NCBI GenBank assembly: GCA_002284615.2
Contig: MU069910.1
Span: 216,167 to 226,881 of the forward strand
DNA length: 10,715 bases
Direction: 5' to 3'
DNA from: Dunaliella salina
Taxonomy: Eukaryota > Chlorophyta > Chlorophyceae > Chlamydomonadales > Dunaliellaceae
Under the pieces are notes generated by a model. It was not told where the DNA came from. It was given only the letters and a program-made list of their open reading frames with translations, and ran no database searches. This document shows, in pieces, positions 1 to 9,400 of the stretch. The position numbers and the translations under genes are program-made. The stretch's first letter is position 1; each line of letters opens with the position of its first letter.

Positions 1-274
1 TGCACTGCAGCGGTGCACACACATACCAATTGGTGGCTGAAGACTGGCAAAATTGGCATGTAGCGCAGGCAACTGTACTCAATGTCGGCTCAGAAGCTCC
101 CAATCAGGCTTAGCCGCTCGAAATATTGAGTTTTGTTGTTGTACAATTGCTCTCCTTGATGCATTCGCCATGATTGCTTTCAACTTCCTTCTTGAAGGTT
201 TTCTCATTTGGGGTTCACACATTTCAATCCTCATGCACACCAAGTGTTGTGCACATGCTCGCCTGCGTTTGCAG
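1..274 (+). other. 3' part of an upstream SMC5 intron
   Basis: There is no convincing coding segment. The stretch ends in a T-rich run and the acceptor TTTGCAG directly before exon 1. Open frames here lack SMC-like composition. Any exon upstream should end in phase 0, because exon 1 starts with a whole codon. Confidence 0.6.
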
Positions 275-407
275 CTGGTACAGCGACAGCGAGAGCTGCA
301 GGCTGAGCAGCGCGACTTGCACTCCAGGCTTGGCCAAGTGGAAGAGGATGAGCAGGAGATCCGCAGCCAAGGCACGCTGCTGATGCCCCGGCTGCACCAA
401 ATTGATG
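275..407 (+). CDS. SMC5: SMC5 exon 1 of window: end of first coiled-coil arm
   Basis: Acceptor TTTGCAG at 274, donor GATG|GTGGGT at 407, leaving phase 1. The translation starts LVQRQRELQAEQRDLHSRLG and continues through a Gln/Glu/Arg-rich helix to LHQID, with heptad-like hydrophobic spacing expected of an SMC arm. The single leftover G pairs with exon 2 to make Ala, giving LHQIDAELSKMSNVRL. A donor four bases downstream (after 411) would break this join. Confidence 0.82.
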
Positions 408-3400
408 GTGGGTGGCATTCAGAGAGCTGACAACAAGTCTTGAATCCTCACTTTTTTCATCTCAAATTGCTGTGAAGTTGATGGTGTGAACGTTCTGCTT
501 TTGCAGACCTTGTTCCAGGAGATCAAATTTGGTATGGCGAGAAGTCAGTCTGGGGCTCTTGATGTACAGCTCTGCAATTGCTAGTTTGGTAGGAAGCAAT
601 GCATCAAAATTGAGCACTGCCCTTTGTAGAAATGGAGGATGCCATAAAGGGTTGCTTCGACTACATGTGCTTTCATCCTGCCAGGACTGCTCTTTAAGTC
701 CCTTTAGGCTGATATCCCTGTTTGTGAGGGTTGCATGCTTGCAATTACAGCACAATTAATCATGCTGAGTATTGGTGAACACCTGCTGATAGGTGCTCTT
801 GCCACAGCTTTAAAAGCCCACCTTTGCTACATTGCCATTTGCTTGCTGCACCTGCAGCTGAGCTGAGCAAGATGAGCAACGTGCGGCTGATGCGGCTGAA
901 GCGCCTGGAGGCAACAACAAGGAGGCCTGGCATCACCAACACTTACGACTTTGTGCAACAAAACAGGGGCATGTTTAAGGGGCCCGTGTTAGGTGCGTGT
1001 GCCAACTTACACACATGAAAAATGTGGGAAGCGCTGCATTATTGGCTGAACGTCTCAAGGTGTTTTATTTCAAAACCATCTGCCCAATATGCTATCTTTA
1101 TCAGACGTTTCATAAACTTTTAGGGTGCAAGCTGTCCTGCTTGAACGTGCCGTGCCCTTCTTTCCCCGCCAATCATTGGCCGCTGGATCAAAGATGCTTG
1201 TGGGAAAGGGCGGCCATACATGTCAATGCGTCATTCAGGAGTGCTCCTCAACAATTCTTTGGTGCTTGCCTGTATGCAGGTCCAATTGGTGTAGAGATGG
1301 ATGTCAAAGATCCCAAGTGGGTTGCATTTGTGGAGAAGCAGTGTGGAGCGCACTTGCTTAACTACTGCGTGACTTGCGAGTAAGTGCTGAGCAATGCTGC
1401 GCAAGTATAAATGCAGTGGCATCACAGGATGTGAAGATGTGCACATGTATTTTGCTCACCAGTATGCTTTGTGCTACTACTGCAAGAGTTGGATTGTGAA
1501 ATTTGAACCTGCCAACTCTGACAAAGAAAAGGGTTTGTTTTACAAAATTAAAGTATCTTTCAATTTTAGATTTGCCCTGCTTTGTGCTACATTGCTCGCA
1601 AGCAAGAGGATTGCATCTTTCATAATAGTGCACTTGCTTGACTCCTGGAGCATTCATCTCCCTAAAAAGATGCCGGTGAGCCCTAGTCTGCTTCTGGGGC
1701 TGCTCGTCGTTAATGAAAGTGCTGCGTCATTGCTGCAGGGAGGATGAGAAGGTGATGACACGCTTCATGACAGAAAACAAGTACACCTTTTCTGTCTACG
1801 TTTTCCAAGGCAACTTCCATGTCCCTGTGCCACATCCGCTGGGCGACGCATCTGCATACAGGTGGGAGCCCCCGCATGCTTACATCCTGCGCCATTTAGA
1901 TAATGCATGGCAAAAACCAGGGGTGCGTCTGCCAGCTATGTCCGCCACCATGTGTATTTGATGTGCCTGCTTCTGACAAGCATATGGCATTTTAAACAAG
2001 CCCTTTCTATCCAGTCATGCTGCCCAGCCCTGATTCGTGAGGCAGCGTTTGAAGTTGCCTCCAAGGCAAGACAAGATTGTCTCAAAAGCAGCATGAAACA
2101 GCCAGATGCCTGGTCCTTGAAGCGTGAGTTTGGAGCTCTTATTGACAAATTCTACAAACAGATGCCTGTTTCCAACATGGACATCGGATGTTGCTGCTTC
2201 CTGATTCCTACACTTGCTTTCATGTTGCATGTGGTGGTCTTGGCAGAGAATTTCACAAAAGCCTCTCCTCTTTACTGTCATTGTGGCGTGCCTGGGGTCT
2301 TAGGCTGTGTTGCTACCGCAAAGTTTGAGTTTCAGGCTCTCTGTTATCCTTCACTGTGTACACACGCTGTTTTGCCTTGCCCTTTACAGCGACTTTGGCA
2401 TTCTGCACACACTGGATCAGACCTTTGATGCCCCAAACCTGATCAAGCATGTCCTTGCCACGAACTCTCGGACCAACACGTGAGTGGGTACTGCTTGTGG
2501 CTGCTCGCTCACTCAGAACATAAGACATAGCAGCTGTGTTTCTTGTCACTGTTTGAGCAAAGGGCATGAACATGCTTAATTTTGACTCCACAACTTTTTG
2601 AGTCTTCTTTAAGCGTTGTACTTGCTGGACAATAATGCTTTGTGGGCTGCTCTGCCTGTCAGTATTTCATGCATGTTTAATGCTTGCTTAAATGCAAATG
2701 ACACACCCTTCTGGTGCATCCCCTTCATTTTGTATCGTTGTAATTCTCCCATTGAATTTATGTTTGTGCACGCACAAAGTTTGCTTACTTTTGTTTGCTG
2801 TAGAGCAAGGTGCAGGTGTATACGCTCAGGCCATCAAGCTGCAAGGATGTGTGATCAAAAAAAGCTGCATAGGTCAAATTCCAATGCAGGTCATTTGCAG
2901 GCCCATGTTCTGGTTTAGCTTGAGTCCTGCTCATGTGTGCTTTCATACGTTGACCTTGCAGTGTCTACATTGGAGAGGAGCAGGCGCAGCAGGCCTCAGA
3001 GGATCTGTTTGCCAGAACCCAAGTGCGGGACTTGTATACCCTGACATCGATAGGCATGACGAAGATGAGCCGGAACGTCTCCAGGTAGGCACAAGAAGCT
3101 TCTGTTGCCAAGGGGTGGACTCATTTAGTACTCTCCCGCATCTCTTCTCATGGCCAATATCAAACTGTGGTCGTGTGGAAGATTTTCCGGAGAGCAACCC
3201 TTGTGTTGGACTCCCATTGGATCAAACATATTTTCAAACCTAGTGCTGCTTGCCATTGGCAAGCATAAGTGTCAAGCCTCGTGGGAGAATAGTGCTGATT
3301 GTGCCTAGACAATCAAGGGCAGTACATTTTGATCTGTTTATTACTTGCACCTGCAAGTGCACTTTGTACTTGCCTTCTTAGAATTTTCTGCGAGTTGAAA

Positions 3401-6400
3401 GAAGCTCCCTGAAAGGATAACTCTTTGGTGAGCTGGCTCAGCTTGGCATTTGTGCAGGAGCTCAAGCTCCTCTCAAAACTCCATTGCCTTGTTTGCACAC
3501 AGGTACAACACTGAAGGTGTTTACACTAACTACGAGTTTGTGCAGCAGCCAAGTAAATTGGTACACGGGACCGCAGCTTCAGAGGCTGACAGCAGCATTG
3601 CTACCCTCCAGATGCAGAAGACACAGCTGCAACAGGTGTGTGTTTGTGTGTGTGTGTGNGNGGGGGGGGGGGGGGGTAAACAGCGTAAATGATGGACGCA
3701 GCTGGTGATCAGTGGGGGAATATTGCCTTACATGAAGAGGTATGATGCAAGATGACTTAGCACACGCTGTAAGCCAACTTTCTTTTGAATTTAATTTTGT
3801 TGCCCGATTCTCACACATACAGTAAAGCGTGCTTTATTTGTTTTTCTCTCTTTATACGTTGCACCAATTCTGACCATCCTCCCTAATCAATGTTTCATGG
3901 AGTAAGCCTAAAACCTAAACCTTAAACCCTTAGGTTGGCTGCAGACAAGCTTGGAGATATGTTTTAATGTCAGGAATGATTGGGTATGAATGAAACAAAG
4001 GCTTTGAAACGCCAAAGGGGTGACGGCTGGGTACAAATTAATCTCGAAATTGGTATCCACTTTCTGAACGCCCTTTCCAGTTTGGTGAAATTGGGAACCA
4101 GGAGCAGCAAGAGGGGTGAACCAAGCACTTCCGGCAGCAGACTGAAGCTTGTGTAGGAGCACTAAAAATTAAAAAAAAAGATGAGGAGGTTGCTCAATAA
4201 AGACGGCTTTCATAAGCGATTTATAGGGACGTGGAGTGAGAAAAAATCCACTCTCATAACCTTGAGTGAAAAGTGTCAAGCTTGAGAAATGAATTGTATC
4301 GCTCCTTGGCAGCCTACCAGAGGTGGGCAACAAAGACCTCAAAAAGGGGCAATTTTTAAATATTCTTCGAGTCAGGCGTGGCATCTAGGCTTGAGTTCTT
4401 GCCCCAGTGGAACCAGCTGTATCTGAGTATGCAGGACCTCTAATTTGACCTTTTTGAGCAACCCTGCATACTCAGTTTGAGCCAGGGGGGGCCCAGGGTG
4501 GGGGGCCAGGAATCAGGCAGAATCCCTGCCAGAATCAGGTCCTCAAGAAGCACCCCCACGTCTTACCTGACCTACAGTGATGGTTCAGCATTTCATCAGG
4601 AGCATATGCTGGGGGGTCCGGGGGGCTGGGGTGGAGGTCCGGGATTTCACCCAATTTTGGCAGGGAAGAGCGGAAGTCTATGGAAGAGACACATGATACA
4701 CCATTTAGGGAGCCGACTTTTGCGACGAGCTCATTCTGTTATAAAAAATAAAATTCTCCTTGACGTGAGGCAAGAGGTGAGGCGTCATTGTCAAGATTTG
4801 AAGTCTCTGCATCAAAGAGCAGGTCTGCCTCATCAGATGATGAATCCTTGCAGCGACGCTTGAGTCCATAGCTTTGACAGCTCCCAGCTTTGACCGAGCC
4901 CCAGGAACGCGCACGCGAACACCTGGGCCCCCAAACTTGGTAGGGCATGCTTGAGTAACGTACTCAACAAGACGTCATACTCAGGTTGTGGCAAGATGCT
5001 GCGCATGCCTGATTTCCAGTTTTGCGCCATTTTTGCCTTGCAGACGCGCTCATGCTCTAAGTGCTTTGGGGCCAATTTTCACACCCCCGTTTTTTCACTA
5101 CGACGGGTCAGGTTTGACACAAAAACTACTTGGGAGCCCAAAAATGGGGCTAATTCGGGTCAGAGCATGCATTATGGCACCCATTTTGCGGGGAATGGCT
5201 AATTTTGGCCTAAAGTGCCTCAAAAGAGGCCCCTGGCTCACCTGCAACACCTATTCCTCACTTTTTTTGATGCAGAAGTGTCCAATATATCAATATGAAC
5301 CACTCTGCATACTCAGTTTGCTTGGAATCCTGCGGGGCAAGAACTCTTCACTTTTTGGCATAGCATGCCTGGGCTGACTCCGAGCAAGTTGCCCCCAACT
5401 GGAAAGCTTTAGGTTCAAAATGTAGCTTTTACCTATTCATACACCTTATCTTGAAACTTGCCAGTTGGAGGCAACCTGCCTAATTGGCCGCGGCGTGAAC
5501 CCTACTTTTTGACACCCAACTGCTCACATCTGACCAGCCACTGTACTAAATTGGGTGATTTTCAATGATTAGGTGTCCTTGGACCAAAAAAATGTCATTG
5601 CAAAAAAATGGAGTGAAAAGACCCAGAGGTTGGTCAGGTACTGAATTTCAGCCATTTCCCTTCGAGAAAATCCAGCACTAGGGGTGCCGAAAAAGTCAAT
5701 TTTTGTCCTCCTTCATTCCCACTCTTGAATATGCAGGCTGTTAGCACGTTATGTAAGGGTTATTAATAAAATATTTTGAGGGTGAAAAATGGTCCCAGGG
5801 TGGAGGTGTGGGCCATTTTAGGGTGATCTGAGGCCAGGAGAGTGAACTGGGGTCAACCAATTTTCATCACTTTTGGCGAGTGTTTTTTCCCTTAAATGGT
5901 TGGCCTGGTAAGATTCGGAAAATATAGGCGGGAAAGAACATTTTCAGGAATTAGGCCCGTCGCCCACCTCTGGCAGCCTACCTGCCTCAATGCTGCAGCC
6001 ATAATGAATGGAGATATTGCAACCTTGCTGCAAGTCTCAATTAAGGCCAGATCTGGCTTCCTTGAACCTTCCCTCCAAGTTCAGCCTGGCATGTGCATTA
6101 TCTTCTGACAGATCATGTCGTTTTGTGCCATATGCTTCCTATTATCACAGGCAGTTCAGGAATTACAGAAGAAATTGGAGCAGGCTGGCACCAGCGCCAA
6201 TGACATCCGCACCCACCTGCAGCGCGTGATGGTCAGCTTGAACCAAATTGCCAACAAGAAGCGAGAGAACGAGACCACAAAAGCAAGGTGACTGGCGCCT
6301 TGGATTAAAACCTGATAAGTACAGGGAGTCTGCTGCCGATTTGAACAATGTCAGCATGGCTTTGGATGGGAAGTGGCCTTCGGACAAGGCATGTGGGGTG

Positions 6401-9400
6401 AACTATGTTTCCCATTTTGACCCCTGAGGCCAAGGACATAGAGTGCAAGCTAACGGCTGAAAGTTGTGCCCTTGTGTCTGCCTTGATGCGCAGAAAGGAG
6501 CAAGCGCTGACCATGGAGCGCAACAGGTTGTCCACTGCACTGAAGAAGCCAGACCCGCTTGTCAACGAGGACCGCTTGCGACAGGAGCTGCAGGCCATGC
6601 TGGGCACCATGTACCAGCAGGTGTCAAAACAGGGTTGGAAATCCGCCGGAGGTGCTGTCTGCTGGCCCTCTGCTGCTGCATGCAGCCATTACCCTGCAAT
6701 GTCGCTTTTGGCGCAGTCCAGACTGTTTGCATCGTGCATTCACCTGTCCTGCAAATTCAGTTTAGTCCAAAACACATTGTGCATAGTGCTCAAGGCTTTT
6801 AATCAGGTGCCACAACCTATGCCAAATTTGGGTGATATACTGCCGGACACTTTCAAACCCACTTCTGAGTAGGGAGGGTTGCTTCTTTAGGTCAGTGGTC
6901 TTGTATGGCATGTTGGTGGCATCTGGATGTGGCTTAAGTGGAGCTCTGTGCATCAAAAACATGCATTTCTCTCATTTGGGCAGACCAGTGCATGTTTTAA
7001 GGCAATAGATGTTCCTCTATTAATATTTTAGTAATTAAGGAGCATCAGTTGTGCCCCATACCTGCACTTCTTGGTCACCCCGGGAATGGCCATTTTTTGA
7101 GGGACCCTGCTCAGGCTCAAACTGCAGCAGCGAGTGTTTGGGCAGCCTGCTGGTAATGTTGCAAGTGGTTTTGGGTTGTTGGGAGGACCCCTGATGCTCG
7201 TCGGATTTTCATCGCACGGACAGGCAGGCATGCCCAGGGAGGTCTCGCCAGGCCCCGATAGGCCATCTCCACACCCACTGTTTGTCCTGGCTGATGCCTG
7301 GGTTTGTCATCATCAGCATTGACGCCGCGGGCTGTGATGATGGGCGCCAGGGAGGAGCTGCTGGGCTCCGCAAAGTTGCTGGAGCTAATTCCTCCCAAGT
7401 TCTTGCTTGGCGTTACACATGCGAGGGAGGCAACGTAGTTTTGATGATAATTGTAACAAACTAATAGAGCCGGATTTGTGAGTTTGCAGCCCCACCTTTC
7501 CTTCGATTCTGGCTCTATTACATTTGTATTTATCATTAAAACATAAAAGTTGCCCCTTCACATCTGTGGCTGTTGGTGGGATTTGAATGAAATTAGAAAT
7601 TTGAAATCCGACCCCATCCCAGCAACCCGCTGAAGCATCAAAATTTCATTAAATATTAAAAGAAAGCCATTCCCTATCGTCATCACTCTTCTCGACTGCC
7701 TTTTGAGTGCCCCCCAAAACAGCTCCCCGCCAGCTCGCATCAGGTGGCCACCTGTGCACTCAGGGACCATCTTGGGGTCCACCTGCAGGCTTGGGGATGC
7801 AGCTGGAGGGTTAGGACACACAGGGGGTGAGTTTTGCTGGCTGAGCGCGCAAACATGCAGACCTAGCGCGCAGCAGGGTTCACCAAATGGGACCAACTCA
7901 GCACTGAAAAATTGCTTTTTTTACTAGCTTTCAGGTGATGTGCTCAGAATGGGCAGAGGTGGCCTGGCTGGCAAAAGGCAGGATATCACACAGGGTTGTG
8001 GCACCTGACTTTTAAAAACAACTGCACGCAGGTGGAAAAGATTATACATTTAAAGCTGCTTAGGCTGAGAATTGAAGAGAGGCTGCTTGAGATGCTCCAC
8101 AGGCCAGGCCAACCCCTTTGCAGTCCAAAAATAATTGTGCTGCCTCAACGATCTCAGCACCTTATGCCTGATTTAATAGGCATCCTAAAGCCTGGTTCCT
8201 TAATGCGTTATGCTTATTCTGCCTGTTCTGCCTCAGCTTTGAGCCACGAGGTTTAGCCTGTCTTGGCCAAGTGTAGCATCTATCATGAATGTGGTGGCTA
8301 GGGACCTGCAAGCTATCGTGCTACTCCTGGCGCTGAATTATAAGCAGGAGACTGGGGATGAGCCAAATTCATGAATTTAGGCTAAGAACAACTTGCATGG
8401 CTCATACAAGAATCCTCACCTTCCTGAGCTGCTTTTTGAGTCTCAGAAACAGCTCTTCTTTCATACTGTTGCTCCATGGGTGCATAGCATTTTTTCCTTA
8501 TTCCTCCCTTCGCTTCATGCTCCCCAGGGAATGGTCCTTGGGAAAGGAAAAAATGCATGGAAAAGAAACAGGATATTGCACTTTTTGTTTATGTTGAGGT
8601 GTTTGCTGTGATGGCAGCGCTAGGTTGTGGTGGCGTCTCCTGCTCAAAGGTAAACTCCTTTCGCAGGATAAGCGTTTGTTTCTGATCAGGCTCACAATGC
8701 TTCTTGTGACAGGTTGCCCACGTGCTTTGCTGATCTAGTCTTGCTTGCTTTACTGAGACTGCAGGCTCAGCAGCAAGTTGGCCTGCTAGCAGACCTCTGG
8801 AACAAGACCAAGCGCGTCATAGCAGCCAGCTTGGCAGTCAAAGAGACAGAGACCCAGGTCTGTTTCAGCAGTGGATTTTGTGGACAGTAAAGCATGCACT
8901 GCATTCTTTTGACTATGTCAATTGCCTTGCAAGCGTTCAGTGTGTGCCCAAGTACCCCCATGCCCTTCAATTTTTGCCTTGTGAAAAAATGCCAGACTTT
9001 CTATGTGCTGTTGCCTATCATACTGAGTGTTTGCCCTTATGACTTTGCAGGTAGCAGCCTTAAAGCAGGTCACGCGTGAGCGGAAAGAGGAGCTGCGGAC
9101 CAGGAAAGCAGACATGGAGACGTGGTCTGCTAGGGTTCAAAAGGCAAAGGAAATCTTTGAGTGAGTCACAAACTGTGGATGTGCATTGTGAAGTGCAAGC
9201 AACTTACACAAATCCAGCAACAACGTCAAGTGGCTGCTGATATCTGCATGCCATACTGGAAAGGTGCAAGGAATAACAAAAAGGCCATGCTTTTGCAGCT
9301 TGCTTGATACGCTTCGCGTGTCTGTGACCATGCTTTGCAATGCCCCCTGACTGACTCATGTCTGGTAATGGTCTTTAGCGGCGTGTTCCTGTTCCTTTTC

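Larger units (their letters stand above)
4319..5971. mobile_element. DNA transposon with 13-bp TIRs, probably non-autonomous, in SMC5 intron 7
   Basis: The ends are AGAGGTGGGCAAC (4319-4331) and GTCGCCCACCTCT (5959-5971), reverse complements at 12 of 13 positions. Perfect 11-bp direct repeats flank them, so this is a cut-and-paste insertion. Including the neighbouring C and G gives CAGAGGTGGGC, a terminus seen in hAT elements, but hAT duplications are 8 bp while here they are 9 bp flush; Mutator-like elements make 8-11 bp. The interior (1.65 kb) is too short for an intact transposase and frames on both strands are broken, which suggests a deletion derivative or a decayed copy. It contains a repeated CTGCATACTCAG motif and a minus-strand coding relic. 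It sits well away from both splice sites, so splicing of the host gene is plausible despite it. Confidence 0.82.
3636..6150 (+). other. SMC5 intron 7 (2,515 bp) hosting an inserted element
   Basis: It runs from GTGTGT to TTATCACAG, with phase 0 on both sides. Without the 1,653-bp insert and one 11-bp target copy it would be about 850 bp. Other contents are the donor microsatellite, a telomere-like stretch at 3907-3932 and an A-rich run near 4165-4180. No SMC-like exon was found within it. Confidence 0.75.
6621..8764 (+). other. SMC5 intron 9 (2,144 bp)
   Basis: Bounded by phase-0 exons. It holds a GC-richer block at about 7110-7440 that is open in several frames on both strands, a long imperfect hairpin at 7444-7536, a weaker hairpin at 7581-7654, and an 86-codon + strand frame at 7996-8256 preceded by a usable acceptor. 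None can be tied to SMC5 or to a known family. Terminal inverted repeats with a target duplication were looked for by eye and not found. Confidence 0.6.

Noticed and set aside
507..531. Mini-exon reading TLFQEIKF after a TTTTGCAG acceptor
   Set aside because: Its 25-nt length breaks the phase, while exons 1 and 2 join directly in phase to give a sensible helix.
997..1279. Plus-strand frame reading into exon 3 from 997
   Set aside because: Only the part from 1280 matches SMC5; the upstream part is intron read-through.
4477..4863. 128-codon plus-strand frame in the transposon
   Set aside because: It is Gly/Pro/Ser-rich at the start because of G-rich sequence, has no recognisable domain, and overlaps the more protein-like minus-strand relic.
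4318..5972. Firm assignment of the element to hAT
   Set aside because: The CAGAGGTGGGC ends fit, but the flush duplication is 9 bp, not 8, and no hAT transposase domain is visible.
7572..7600. tRNA-like T-arm phrase (GGTGGGATTTGAA)
   Set aside because: No acceptor, D or anticodon stem can be formed around it.
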